Shown in pieces: positions 35,962-45,968 of a stretch of DNA of 64,000 bases. The stretch is from Rhizobium sp. Pop5. GTDB taxonomy: Bacteria; Pseudomonadota; Alphaproteobacteria; Rhizobiales; Rhizobiaceae. The stretch is from NCBI RefSeq assembly GCF_024721175.1, contig NZ_CP099399.1:1736001-1800000 (forward strand). Direction: 5' to 3'. The stretch's first letter is position 1, and each line of letters starts with the position of its first letter. The position numbers were made by a program, and so were the translations under genes. The notes below the pieces were generated by a model that made no database searches, was not told the origin of the DNA, and saw only the letters and a program-made list of their open reading frames with translations.

Positions 35962-36081
35962 ATCCGGCCGCACGAAGCAGCAGCAGTGACAGGCCGGCAG
36001 GCAGGCAACTGTCACAAGCAATCGATTCACTCAGGGTGGGCCGCTTTCATCGCGCGGCGAGCGCTCCCCCTTGAAGGGAGA

Positions 36082-36166
36082 TGGTGCGGTCGAGAAGACT
36101 CGAACTTCCACGGGTTGCCCCACAGCGACCTCAACGCTGCGCGTCTACCAATTCCGCCACGACCGC
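36082..36166 (-). tRNA. tRNA-Leu (anticodon GAG)
   Basis: 85 bases on the minus strand. Acceptor stem GCGGTCG pairs with CGACCGC, followed by discriminator A and an encoded CCA. The D-loop reads TTGGTAGACGC, the anticodon loop TTGAGGT gives GAG (reads CUC and CUU), there is a long variable arm as in leucine tRNAs, and the T-loop reads GTTCGAGTC. Confidence 0.96.
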
Positions 36167-36202
36167 ATCGTGGTAGGTGCCGATTTGCGTCGGCGGGGCA
36201 GC

Positions 36203-36231
36203 ATGTAGCAAAAGCATTTGGGGTGCACAAG
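36203..36231 (-). promoter_or_regulatory. Likely sigma-70 promoter of tRNA-Leu
   Basis: On the minus strand: -35 CTTGTG (36226-36231), 17-base spacer, -10 CTACAT (36203-36208), against the rhizobial consensus CTTGAC-N17-CTATAT. The predicted start lies roughly 30 bases before the mature tRNA 5' end. Confidence 0.6.
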
Positions 36232-36354
36232 GGCGATGTGACAGTTTTTTTCAAAACCTTTCACAGCATTTGAATTGCCCTCCAAACGGGTCCATATAGG
36301 TCTCCGCCGCCCCCCTTTTCACAGGCAATACGGGGAGAACGGCAAGGAATGCCC

Positions 36355-37062
36355 ATGCTACGCACCGATCTCGAATTCTCCATGCTTCCGAAACACGGCT
36401 CCCGCCCTGTGCGCTGGCGCATCGCCGATGGCCTCGTTCCCTATGAGCAGGCGGTGGAGACGATGGAGCGCGAGGTGGCAGCGATCTCGGATGGCGGCGA
36501 TGAGCTCGTCTGGCTCGTCGAGCATCCGCCGGTCTACACGGCCGGCACCAGCGCCGATGCGAGCGACCTCGTCCAGCCGGACCGGTTTCCGGTCTTTGCG
36601 ACGGGCCGTGGCGGTGAATATACCTATCATGGCCCCGGCCAGCGCGTCGCCTATGTCATGCTCGACCTGAGGCGCAGGCGCCAGGACGTGCGCGCCTTCG
36701 TCGCCGCCCTGGAGGAGGTCGTCATCCGCACGCTCGACATGATGAATGTCCGCGGCGAGCGGCGCGAGGATCGCGTCGGCGTCTGGGTGCGTCGCCCTGA
36801 GAAGCCGCTGCATCCCGATGGAACGATGGCCGAAGACAAGATCGCCGCCTTGGGAATCAGGCTGCGCAAATGGGTGACCTTCCATGGCTTGTCGCTCAAC
36901 GTCGATCCCGATCTCGATCATTTCAGCGGCATCGTGCCCTGCGGTATATCGGCCTATGGCGTGACCAGCCTCGTCGATCTCGGCCTGCCGGTAATGATGT
37001 CGGATGTCGATATCCTGCTACGCGCCGCTTTCGAGGCCGTTTTTGGCGAAACCGTGGCTTGA
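36355..37062 (+). CDS. lipB: Octanoyl-[acyl-carrier-protein]-protein N-octanoyltransferase
   Basis: Moves octanoate from ACP to the lipoyl domains of enzymes such as GcvH and the 2-oxoacid dehydrogenases. About 235 residues: [15 protein letters not shown], the active loop [22 protein letters not shown] with its conserved His-Gly-Pro-Gly, the catalytic Lys region ([18 protein letters not shown]) and the Cys in [15 protein letters not shown]. The ATG at 36355 has AAGGA at a good distance; an ATG at 36349 is two codons upstream. Its product serves gcvH in this window. Confidence 0.96.
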   Translation: MLRTDLEFSMLPKHGSRPVRWRIADGLVPYEQAVETMEREVAAISDGGDELVWLVEHPPVYTAGTSADASDLVQPDRFPVFATGRGGEYTYHGPGQRVAYVMLDLRRRRQDVRAFVAALEEVVIRTLDMMNVRGERREDRVGVWVRRPEKPLHPDGTMAEDKIAALGIRLRKWVTFHGLSLNVDPDLDHFSGIVPCGISAYGVTSLVDLGLPVMMSDVDILLRAAFEAVFGETVA

Positions 37063-37115
37063 TCTGCCCGGCTCTCGCGTGATTGATGGCGTGGTCCCCT
37101 TAAGAATCGGCAGCC

Positions 37116-38042
37116 ATGTCAGAGCATTCAGCCCATCAAGATTCCCTGCAGGGCATGGCCATCATGTCCGGCGCCATGCTCATCCTGCCGACCATGGATG
37201 CTATCGCCAAATACATGGCGACCTTCGAGGCGATGTCGCCGGGCCAGGTCACCTTCTATCGATTCTTCTTTCAGCTCGTCTGTACGCTGCCGTTTCTGTT
37301 CGCCCTTTTCGGGCTGAAGGCGCTTTCGGCCAAACGGCCATGGATGAACCTGCTGCGCGGCGTGCTCCATGGTGCCGCAAGCCTGCTGTTCTTCGTCGCC
37401 GTCAAATACATGCCGCTCGCCGATGTCTTCGCCATCTATTTTGTCGAACCTTTCATGCTGACCGCCATGTCCGCGCTGTTTCTCGGAGACAAGGTCGGCT
37501 GGCGCCGCTGGATGGCGATCGTCGTCGGTTTCGGCGGCGCGATGATCGTCATTCAGCCGAGCTACGAGATTTTCGGCCTGAAGGCCCTGCTGCCGGTCGC
37601 CTGCGCCTTTCTCTTCGCGCTTTATCTTTTCCTCAACCGCGCGATCGGTGAAGCCGATTCGCCGCTGACCATGCAGACGATGTCCGGCATCGGCGGAGCG
37701 GTCTTCATGGCGGCTGCCCTTATGATCGGAAGCAGTTCCGGCAGCGCCGATTTTGCCGTCTCTCTGCCCTCCTCCGTTCTCGGCCTCGTTCTGCTTGTCA
37801 TCCTCGGCTCGATTTCGGGATATGCGCATCTGTTGGTGGTGAGGGCTTTCCGGCTCGCGCCGCTGTCGCTGCTTGCGCCGTTCCAATATTTCGAGATCAT
37901 CTCCGCGACCGTGCTCGGCTATGCCGTGTTCAACGATTTCCCGAACTTCTCCAAATGGATTGGCATCTTCATCATCGTTGCATCCGGCCTCTTCATCATC
38001 TGGCGCGAGCGGCTGCAGGCACGATCACTAAAATCTTCCTGA
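37116..38042 (+). CDS. DMT family (EamA) transporter
   Basis: 308 residues with ten predicted helices in two EamA repeats: GMAIMSGAMLILPTMDAIAKY begins the first, LPVACAFLFALYLFLNRAIG the second. The first repeat contains PGQVTFYRFFF and the end of the second reads FSKWIGIFIIVASGLFIIWRER. Members export metabolites, often amino acids or SAM; the substrate is unknown here. It lies about 50 bases downstream of lipB. Confidence 0.9.
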   Translation: MSEHSAHQDSLQGMAIMSGAMLILPTMDAIAKYMATFEAMSPGQVTFYRFFFQLVCTLPFLFALFGLKALSAKRPWMNLLRGVLHGAASLLFFVAVKYMPLADVFAIYFVEPFMLTAMSALFLGDKVGWRRWMAIVVGFGGAMIVIQPSYEIFGLKALLPVACAFLFALYLFLNRAIGEADSPLTMQTMSGIGGAVFMAAALMIGSSSGSADFAVSLPSSVLGLVLLVILGSISGYAHLLVVRAFRLAPLSLLAPFQYFEIISATVLGYAVFNDFPNFSKWIGIFIIVASGLFIIWRERLQARSLKSS

Positions 38043-38106
38043 ACCGGCAAATGCGGGATTAACTCACCTTCTTGAGGGATCGTAAATTCGCAGAAGGTAA
38101 AACAAT

Positions 38107-38132
38107 CTCCGGCTTCATGATGAAGCCTGGAG
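38107..38132 (+). promoter_or_regulatory. Hairpin that buries the ribosome binding site
   Basis: CTCC (38107-38110) plus GGCTTCA (38111-38117) pair with TGAAGCC (38121-38127) and GGAG (38129-38132), with a TGA loop and one bulged T. The GGAG is the only Shine-Dalgarno-like sequence for the ATG at 38140. Upstream, ACCTTCT and AGAAGGT (about 38068-38098) can form another stem. This could be a thermosensor or a protein-controlled translation switch. Confidence 0.55.
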
Positions 38133-38139
38133 TTAAAAC

Positions 38140-38844
38140 ATGAGCGAATTCCGTCTCGCTTTTCCGGCCTGTGTCGTGGCCGGTAAGCATCGGCTGACGG
38201 CCGAAGATATAGTGCTGCTGCGCAAACATGCCTTTCAGGAAGGTATCCGGACATCCCAGGATGTCGTGGCGATGTTGGCGCTCAACAATTCCTGCCCTGA
38301 AAAATGTGTCGAGTGGAATGCTTTCTTCGTGGAGCAACTCGCCGGTTTTATCGTCAATCACACCTATCCCCAGGGCTCGCTTGATGAAATCAACGTCGCC
38401 TGGATCATGCGCATGTTCACGACCGACGGCGTCGTCAACTCGGCGCTGGAACTCGAGCTCATTCTCCACATCACAGAGATTTCGGCCGATGTCCCGGGTG
38501 AACTGAGAGCTCTTGTCCTCGATCAGCTTCGACTGGCGATCACCGATAGCATCGGTGGCTACAAGCTGTCGCGCGCCGCAGACCGCAGAAACATCACCCG
38601 CCAGGACGTCGACTTTGCGATGCGCGTCTTCAGACGCACCTCCGTCGGCGGCGTCATCGCCGTCTCGCCGGCCGAATATGGTGTGCTCCAACAGATCGAG
38701 CAGGCAACGCTGTCCGGTGCGAATCATCCGCACTGGGACGGCATCATGACCGCCGTTGAGCTGCGCGACCGTCCCGAGCCGCGGCGCAGCCGCTGGCTGC
38801 GCATCGTCGACGAGGAACCCGTCGTGGAAGCCGCCGTCGCCTGA
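38140..38844 (+). CDS. Conserved rhizobial protein of unknown function
   Basis: 234 residues, mostly helical and apparently cytosolic. It has two similar N-terminal segments, LTAEDIVLLRKHAFQEGI and QGSLDEINVAWIMRMF, with NNSCPEKCVEWNAFFVEQLAGF between them. The tail contains the Arg-rich RPEPRRSRWLRIVDEE. The CPEKC pair could bind metal. I do not recognise a functional family; conservation among Rhizobiales is my recollection. Translation may be controlled by the hairpin just upstream. It lies about 100 bases after the DMT permease gene. Confidence 0.78.
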   Translation: MSEFRLAFPACVVAGKHRLTAEDIVLLRKHAFQEGIRTSQDVVAMLALNNSCPEKCVEWNAFFVEQLAGFIVNHTYPQGSLDEINVAWIMRMFTTDGVVNSALELELILHITEISADVPGELRALVLDQLRLAITDSIGGYKLSRAADRRNITRQDVDFAMRVFRRTSVGGVIAVSPAEYGVLQQIEQATLSGANHPHWDGIMTAVELRDRPEPRRSRWLRIVDEEPVVEAAVA

Positions 38845-38878
38845 CGCCTCGAAACGTGACCCGCCTCAAGCCTGATTG

Positions 38879-38916
38879 TGCGTTCCGGTGTTTTGTGCGT
38901 AAAACTTCGGAACGCA
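38879..38916 (+). promoter_or_regulatory. Nested hairpin in the pccA leader
   Basis: Outer stem TGCGTTCCG (38879-38887) with CGGAACGCA (38908-38916); inner stem GTTTT (38890-38894) with AAAAC (38901-38905), hexaloop GTGCGT and a small GT/TT internal loop. It ends 18 bases before the pccA ATG. It may be an operator with dyad symmetry or an RNA element; no known riboswitch class fits. Confidence 0.5.
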
Positions 38917-38934
38917 TTTCTGGGTGGAGTCTCG

Positions 38935-40944
38935 ATGTTCAAGAAAATCCTGATCGCGAATCGCGGCGAGATCGCCTGCCGCGTGATCAAGACTGCGCGC
39001 CGCATGGGCATTTCGACCGTTGCGGTCTATTCGGACGCCGATCGGGACGCGCTGCATGTCGAGATGGCCGACGAAGCCGTTCATATCGGCCCTGCCGCCG
39101 CCTCTGAAAGCTATCTCGTTGCCGAGAAGATCATCGCCGCCTGCAAGGCGACGGGCGCCGAGGCGGTGCATCCCGGTTATGGTTTCCTCTCCGAGCGTGC
39201 TTCCTTCTGCGCCGAACTGGAAAAGCAGGGCATCGTCTTCATCGGCCCCAAGCCCAAGGCCATCATGGCGATGGGCGACAAGATCGAATCAAAGAAATTC
39301 GCCAATGCCGCCGGTGTCTCGACGGTGCCCGGCCATCTCGGCGTCATCGAGGACGCCGCCCATGCGGAAACGATCGCCGGCGGCATCGGCTATCCCGTCA
39401 TGATCAAGGCCTCCGCCGGCGGTGGTGGCAAGGGCATGCGCATCGCCTGGAACGAGGCGGAAGTGCGTGATGGATTCGAGCGCGCCCGCTCGGAAGCGAA
39501 AAGCTCCTTCGGCGACGACCGCGTCTTCATCGAGAAGTTCGTCGTCGAGCCGCGCCACATCGAGATCCAGGTGCTGGCCGATTCGCATGGCAACGTCGTC
39601 TATCTCGGCGAGCGCGAATGCTCGATCCAGCGACGGAACCAGAAGGTGGCCGAAGAGGCGCCCTCGCCCTTCCTCGACGAAAGGACCCGCAGAGCCATGG
39701 GTGAGCAATCGGTGGCGCTTGCGAGAGCGGTTGACTACCAGAGCGCCGGCACCGTCGAATTCATCGTCGACCGCGACCGCAATTTCTATTTCCTCGAAAT
39801 GAATACCCGCCTGCAGGTCGAGCATCCCGTGACCGAGCTCGTCACCGGCATCGATCTCGTCGAGCAGATGATTCGCGTCGCCGCTGGCGAACCGCTTCCT
39901 TTCGGGCAAGAGGATATCCGGCTCGATGGCTGGGCGATCGAAAGCCGGCTCTACGCCGAAGACCCTTACCGCAACTTCCTGCCGTCGATCGGCCGCCTGA
40001 CGCGCTATCGCCCGCCGGCGGAAGGCAGGACAGGCAATGTCGTCGTCCGCAACGATACCGGCGTCTTCGAAGGTGCGGAAATCTCGATGTATTACGACCC
40101 GATGATCGCCAAGCTCTGCACGTGGGCGCCGACGCGAAGCGAGGCGATCGACGCCATGGGCCGTGCGCTCGACGGTTTCGTCGTCGATGGAATCGAGCAC
40201 AATGTTCCCTTCCTCTCGGCGCTGATGAAACATCCGCGCTGGCGTGAGGGACGACTGTCGACCGGCTTCATTGCCGAGGAATATCCCGAGGGCTTCGCGC
40301 CGATGAAGCCGGACAAAGCGGAAGAGGCGGTACTTGCAGCCGTCGCCCTCTCCGCCCTCCTGATCGAGACGAACCGCCGGGAACGTTTCGCCGATCGTCT
40401 GCGCGCCGCATCCGCCGCGCTGCACGAGGAATGGGTGATCAAGTTAGGGGAAAGATATGTCGCCGCCAAGCTGCTCGACGGCCTCGTCACCATCCCCTTC
40501 GACATGGACATGGCGATAGAGGGCGAACATTCAGGTGTCGTCACCGATTGGAGACCAGGCGACCCGGTCTGGAACGGCAAGGTCGGCGGCCTCGATGTCA
40601 CCGCGCAGATCCGTCCCGTTCTTAACGGCTTGCGCATTGACTGGCAGGGGCTTTCGGTGACCGCCAAGGTCTTTTCGCCGCGTCATGCGGAGCTCGACAG
40701 GTTGATGCCGGTGAAGCTTCCGCCCGACACGTCCAAGCTCCTGCTGTGCCCGATGCCAGGCCTTGTTGTTGCCATCGCTGTTGCCGAGGGCCAGGAGGTC
40801 AAGGCTGGTGAGACGCTGGCGGTCGTCGAGGCGATGAAGATGGAAAACGTGCTGCGCGCCGAACGCGATCTCGTCGTCTCGAAGATCAATGCAGCGCCCG
40901 GCGAAAGCCTGGCCGTCGATGCCGTGATCATGGAGTTCGCCTGA
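38935..40944 (+). CDS. pccA: Propionyl-CoA carboxylase-type alpha subunit (biotin carboxylase/biotin carrier)
   Basis: 669 residues. Biotin carboxylase domain at 1-450: KKILIANRGEIACRVIKTAR, KASAGGGGKGMR (ATP grasp loop), RRNQKVAEEAPSP and FLEMNTRLQVEHPVTELVTG. After a linker domain typical of PCC (about 460-600) comes the biotinyl domain with PMPGLV and biotin-Lys635 in EAMKMEN. With the beta subunit it carboxylates propionyl-CoA to methylmalonyl-CoA. The length and linker fit PccA better than AccC alone; methylcrotonyl- or other acyl-CoA use cannot be excluded. The ATG at 38935 is preferred over 38878. Confidence 0.92.
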   Translation: MFKKILIANRGEIACRVIKTARRMGISTVAVYSDADRDALHVEMADEAVHIGPAAASESYLVAEKIIAACKATGAEAVHPGYGFLSERASFCAELEKQGIVFIGPKPKAIMAMGDKIESKKFANAAGVSTVPGHLGVIEDAAHAETIAGGIGYPVMIKASAGGGGKGMRIAWNEAEVRDGFERARSEAKSSFGDDRVFIEKFVVEPRHIEIQVLADSHGNVVYLGERECSIQRRNQKVAEEAPSPFLDERTRRAMGEQSVALARAVDYQSAGTVEFIVDRDRNFYFLEMNTRLQVEHPVTELVTGIDLVEQMIRVAAGEPLPFGQEDIRLDGWAIESRLYAEDPYRNFLPSIGRLTRYRPPAEGRTGNVVVRNDTGVFEGAEISMYYDPMIAKLCTWAPTRSEAIDAMGRALDGFVVDGIEHNVPFLSALMKHPRWREGRLSTGFIAEEYPEGFAPMKPDKAEEAVLAAVALSALLIETNRRERFADRLRAASAALHEEWVIKLGERYVAAKLLDGLVTIPFDMDMAIEGEHSGVVTDWRPGDPVWNGKVGGLDVTAQIRPVLNGLRIDWQGLSVTAKVFSPRHAELDRLMPVKLPPDTSKLLLCPMPGLVVAIAVAEGQEVKAGETLAVVEAMKMENVLRAERDLVVSKINAAPGESLAVDAVIMEFA

Positions 40945-41082
40945 GCCAGAACGAGTTCGCCCCGAGGCAAGGCGCGGGTCAGCCCCAGCATTCCTCGCTT
41001 GAAGTCAGCGGTCCCGTCGTACATATACGAACAACCTCGGCCCATGTGTTCCGGCGAGGACATCCGCAGCGTGGTTCTATCG

Positions 41083-41557
41083 ATGGCTCCGACGATTTAC
41101 ACGACCGACCTCAAGGGTTTCGACGAGTTCTCCGCGCGCGAACTTTACGACCTTCTGAGAATGCGCGTCGACGTCTTCGTCGTCGAGCAGAACTGCCCTT
41201 ATCCGGAACTTGATGGCAAGGATGTCGATGCCCTGCATCTACGCCTGCTGGACGACGGCGAACTGCTGGCCTCGGCGCGGATTTTGAAGCCACATGAACC
41301 GCAGGATCCGTCAAAGATCGGCCGCGTCGTCGTCTCGCCCGCCCATCGCGGAAAGCGGCTTGGCGATGCATTGATGAGCGAAGCGATTACCGCCTGCGAG
41401 CGGCTTTTTCCGGCAAACCCGATCGCCTTGTCGGCGCAGGCTCATCTGCGACGTTTCTACGAAATCTTTCAGCTTTATCGGCACGTCTGAGGAATATCTG
41501 GAAGACGGCATTTCCCATATCGATATGGTCCGCCAGCCGGTCACGCAGCCGGCATGA
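41083..41557 (+). pseudogene. GNAT (ElaA-like) acetyltransferase, frameshifted near the 3' end
   Basis: MAPTIYTTDLKGFDEFSARELYDLLRMRVDVFVVEQN begins an ElaA-type GNAT protein, with GRVVVSPAHRGKRLGDALM as the acetyl-CoA motif. The frame stops at 41490 right after AHLRRFYEIF, where the family continues to a conserved tail. That tail is present in the +1 frame: FIGTSEEYLEDGISHIDM then VRQPVTQPA and a stop at 41555-41557. One extra base near 41467-41469 (TTT where TTC would follow ATC) explains it, making the restored reading EIFSFIGTSEEYLEDG. It may be a true recent mutation or a sequence error. Confidence 0.82.
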
Positions 41558-41567
41558 GGGTATCGCC

Positions 41568-42035
41568 ATGATCTACGTCGATGCCGATGCCTGCCCGGTA
41601 AAGCCGGAAGTCCTGAAGGTCGCGGAGCGCCATGGCCTGGAGGTCACCTTCGTTGCCAATTCCGGCCTGCGTCCCTCGCGTGACCCGATGGTCCACAACG
41701 TCATCGTCTCCAACGCCTTCGATGCCGCCGACAACTGGATCGCCGAGCATGCCGGGACGGGCGATGTCGTCGTCACCGCCGACGTGCCGCTCGCGGTGCG
41801 CTGCGTCGCTGCCGGCGCCTTCGTCAGCGGTCCGACCGGACGCGTCTTCGATGAGACCAATATCGGCATGGCGAGCGCCATGCGGGATCTCGGTGCGCAT
41901 CTGCGTGAGACGGGCGAGAGCAAGGGCTACAATGCCGCCTTCAGCCCGAAGGACCGCTCGCGATTCCTCGAAACCTTCGATCGCCTCTGCCGCCGCGCCA
42001 AGAACCTTTCCGCTGAGGCCGGCAGCCAGCCGTAA
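41568..42035 (+). CDS. DUF188 (YaiI/YqxD) family protein
   Basis: 155 residues: MIYVDADACPVKPEVLKVAERHGLEV, AGTGDVVVTADVPLAVRCV and GPTGRVFDETNIGMASAMRDL are the family hallmarks, with several conserved aspartates as in PIN-like folds. Function is unproven; a nuclease role has been suggested from fold likeness only. It begins 10 bases after the restored end of the GNAT frame, so the two are probably one operon. Confidence 0.93.
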   Translation: MIYVDADACPVKPEVLKVAERHGLEVTFVANSGLRPSRDPMVHNVIVSNAFDAADNWIAEHAGTGDVVVTADVPLAVRCVAAGAFVSGPTGRVFDETNIGMASAMRDLGAHLRETGESKGYNAAFSPKDRSRFLETFDRLCRRAKNLSAEAGSQP

Positions 42036-42090
42036 TCTTCCTCAGAGGCCGGCAAGATACGGGTGGCATGGCAGCCACGCCGATTCCTAC

Positions 42091-42119
42091 CTTGAACAAG
42101 ACCGTTCTCCAACGCATAT
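42091..42119 (+). promoter_or_regulatory. Likely sigma-70 promoter of the guanidine exporter
   Basis: -35 CTTGAA (42091-42096), 17-base spacer, -10 GCATAT (42114-42119), close to the rhizobial CTTGAC-N17-CTATAT. The expected start near 42126 is directly before the first riboswitch hairpin at 42129, which supports both calls. Confidence 0.6.
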
Positions 42120-42128
42120 AGGCGCTAT

Positions 42129-42179
42129 CGCAGACGACTGCGGCGTCCTGGGGATGCAACGTCGCGGGGACGGCCTCGC
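42129..42179 (+). promoter_or_regulatory. Guanidine-II (mini-ykkC) riboswitch
   Basis: Two hairpins, each with an ACGR tetraloop, are the whole definition of this class and both are here. P1 is CGCAG-ACGA-CTGCG (42129-42142). P2 is GCGGGG-ACGG-CCTCGC (42164-42179), with one G-T pair. The linker is 21 bases, and P2 ends 9 bases before the AGGAG ribosome binding site of the exporter. In the known class, guanidinium binding makes the loops pair in a kissing dimer and frees the ribosome binding site. TCCT at 42146-42149 in the linker could mask AGGA in the off state. Confidence 0.88.
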
Positions 42180-42199
42180 TCTTGAACAAGGAGAGGCGT

Positions 42200-42514
42200 A
42201 TGGCCTGGTTTCTGCTTTTTCTCGCTGGTCTTTTCGAATGTGGGTGGGCCATCGGCCTTAAATATACCGAGGGCTTCACGCGGCCGCTGCCGACCGCGTT
42301 GACCGTTATTTCAATGGTGGTCAGCGTCGTGTTGCTCGGTCTTGCCGTTAAGCACCTGCCGATCGGCACTGCTTACGCGATCTGGACCGGCATCGGCACG
42401 GTCGGCACCGTGCTTCTCGGCGTCTGGCTGCTCGGCGATTCGGCAAGTGTCTCCCGCCTTGCCTGCATCACGTTGATTGTCGCCGGAATCGCCGGTCTCA
42501 AGCTCACCGCTTGA
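42200..42514 (+). CDS. gdx: SMR-family guanidinium exporter (Gdx/SugE)
   Basis: 104 residues with four helices: MAWFLLFLAGLFECGWAIGLKYTEGFT carries the conserved Glu14 that binds proton and substrate, and the later GTAYAIWTGIGTVGTVLLG is the SugE/Gdx subtype signature. Gdx proteins exchange guanidinium for protons; the older SugE label is quaternary ammonium resistance. A guanidine-II riboswitch in the leader supports the guanidinium assignment. The ATG at 42200 with AGGAGAGG upstream is chosen over a TTG at 42182. Confidence 0.95.
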   Translation: MAWFLLFLAGLFECGWAIGLKYTEGFTRPLPTALTVISMVVSVVLLGLAVKHLPIGTAYAIWTGIGTVGTVLLGVWLLGDSASVSRLACITLIVAGIAGLKLTA

Positions 42515-42559
42515 GCAGGAAAACGCTGCGGGGCTAAATCGCCCCGCAGCCGATTTGCA

Positions 42560-42952
42560 TCAGGCCGTCTTGCGATTGTCGACGGCAAAAGCGCCGGGAC
42601 CCGAGAAGAACAGGTAGAGGAAAACGAAGCAGAACAGGATTGCGGCGTCGCCCTGATTGACGGCCGGAAAGAAGCTGCTCGGAGCATGCGCCATGAAATA
42701 GGCGACCGCCATTTCACCCGCCAGCAGGAAGGCGATAGGCCGCGTCAGCAGACCGACGAGAATGAGGATGCCGCCGACCAACTCGAGAAGTGCTGCGAAA
42801 AGCATCAGCGGCGGTAGCGAGCCAGACATCTGCGAAGCCGGGAAGCCGAAAAGCTTCATCGTGCCATGCTCGATGAACAGCAGCGCGGTGATGATTCTGA
42901 GAGCGGCCAGCCCATAGGGGCGATAGGCAGCAAGACGCTCGAAAGTTGACAT
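42560..42952 (-). CDS. DoxX family membrane protein
   Basis: 130 residues with four helices: LRIITALLFIEHGTMKLFGFP begins the DoxX domain, followed by LMLFAALLELVGGILILVGLLTRPIAF and FLFLYLFFSG-like segments. DoxX proteins are small inner-membrane proteins linked to oxidative or thiol stress in some species; the role here is unknown. It is convergent with gdx. Confidence 0.9.
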   Translation of the reverse strand: MSTFERLAAYRPYGLAALRIITALLFIEHGTMKLFGFPASQMSGSLPPLMLFAALLELVGGILILVGLLTRPIAFLLAGEMAVAYFMAHAPSSFFPAVNQGDAAILFCFVFLYLFFSGPGAFAVDNRKTA

Positions 42953-43090
42953 TAAACCTCTCCTTTAAAAGAATAAGAGCCGACCGTTAGCCCGTCCGCG
43001 TCAGGGATTGAACACACGGATCGCTGACGGCCGTTCACTTTTTCGACAGTGGGCAAACACCTGACCGCGCGGCTTTATTCGGCGGCAATG

Positions 43091-44623
<1,533 letters not shown>

Positions 44624-44648
44624 GCGATCCCTCCTCGCCGCTAATGCG

Positions 44649-45107
44649 CTAGCGGCCACGTCCGCTGAGCGAAAATACAGAACGGATCCGGGCCGCGACA
44701 TCCTCGGCCATGATCTCGTCGGCAAGCTTCGGATCGGCGGCAATGCTGGTCACGTCGAAAGCGCTGACCGCGATGACCGAGCCGTCTTCGACCGAGGCCG
44801 CGTCGATGCTGATCTTGGTGACGTTGCGATCGTTCTGGAAGCCGAGCCCCTTTTGGATGGAAACCACGCGGATCGTCAACACCACCCGCGGCAGCACGGT
44901 GTCGCGCACGGTGGCGTTGATTGCGGCATTGACGCGGTCGTTGATGCCGGAAAGCAATTCGGCCGGCATGTTTGGGCCGGAAAGGACGACGGCGCTTCGC
45001 ACATCGTAGACCGGCGCCTCAGGTTTATTGGCCGAGAGGCTGACGCAGGCCGTGAGCATGACACAGACGAGTGCGGCTCGGCAAAAACACGACCTCAGCC
45101 AATTCAT
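44649..45107 (-). CDS. Putative lipoprotein of unknown function
   Basis: 152 residues. [21 protein letters not shown] is a lipoprotein signal with an LTAC lipobox, so the mature protein begins at that Cys and is lipid-anchored. The rest ([42 protein letters not shown]) looks like a compact alpha/beta domain, not assigned to a known function. It ends 25 bases before pccB on the same strand and may be cotranscribed with it. The ATG at 45107 is preferred over 45122. Confidence 0.75.
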   Translation of the reverse strand: MNWLRSCFCRAALVCVMLTACVSLSANKPEAPVYDVRSAVVLSGPNMPAELLSGINDRVNAAINATVRDTVLPRVVLTIRVVSIQKGLGFQNDRNVTKISIDAASVEDGSVIAVSAFDVTSIAADPKLADEIMAEDVAARIRSVFSLSGRGR

Positions 45108-45173
45108 TACAAAATCCCGCATTCCCCATTGGAGTCGCAGATTTCGTCATAATGTCTGGGAAGGCAATATGTT

Positions 45174-45959
45174 TCAGGCGCTTAGGGCGAAAAAAACGTC
45201 CGTCGCCGCCTTGAACTCTGCAAAGCGCGTCGCCCGCCGTTCTTCGGCCTCCTCGTCGCTTCCCCAATGCTCGATTGTCCAGTCCTCATCGAGATGAGCC
45301 AGCGACCATACCTCTTCCATGTCCAACCTGCCTTCGGCAAAAGCGAGCGCCAGGATCGCCGAGCCGGTCAGCGTTGTGATCGTGTGCAGCGAGGCGAGCG
45401 CCAGCGGGCTCTCATGCCGCGCCAGCGTGACGGCGAAGGCGGCGGTCGCTTCACGCGGTTGTTCGTGGTGCATCACGCCTTCGACGAGGATGAAGCGGGC
45501 GCCGAGATCGTTCGCGGCCCAGTCGATGATCGGATCCCAGCGCTCTGCCTGGCGCTCCACCAGCCGTTCCGGCCCGTCGGCGCGATAGCAGAGCAGGTCG
45601 CTCGAGGAAAAGCGCAGAATATCCTCGAAGATCGCCTGCGTGTTGGAAACGATACCGTCGAGCGCTGTGTTGACCAGCCTCGTTACAGGCATGGTGACGG
45701 GGTCGATGACTTCGGCCTGCGCCTCCCATTCGGCTGCTACGAGCCGGGCAAGCGCCGCGGTCGGCACGGCGAGAACCTGCCGGGCCGGCGTGCGCACCAT
45801 CTTGCCGTCGAGCGTGATCGCAAAACCGCCCTCATGCTCGGCAATGCCGACCTCGGTATAGAAGCGCTTCGGCAGCGGCTTCTTCATCTGGATCTGCGCA
45901 CGGCGGATGGGATCGGGATGGCTCAGGCCTTCGGAAAGGTCGTTCAGCAGGTCGCGCAT
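45174..45959 (-). CDS. ATP12 family chaperone
   Basis: 261 residues with PLPKRFYTEVGIAEHEGGFAITLDGKMVRTPARQVL, then EWEAQAEVIDPVTMPVTRLVNTALDGI, typical of ATP12, which in mitochondria helps assemble the alpha subunit of F1-ATPase. Alphaproteobacteria carry the ancestral homologue. It follows the HAD phosphatase gene by nine bases, the third gene of an rluA-HAD-ATP12 operon. Confidence 0.93.
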   Translation of the reverse strand: MRDLLNDLSEGLSHPDPIRRAQIQMKKPLPKRFYTEVGIAEHEGGFAITLDGKMVRTPARQVLAVPTAALARLVAAEWEAQAEVIDPVTMPVTRLVNTALDGIVSNTQAIFEDILRFSSSDLLCYRADGPERLVERQAERWDPIIDWAANDLGARFILVEGVMHHEQPREATAAFAVTLARHESPLALASLHTITTLTGSAILALAFAEGRLDMEEVWSLAHLDEDWTIEHWGSDEEAEERRATRFAEFKAATDVFFALSA

Positions 45960-45968
45960 GGGCTCACC

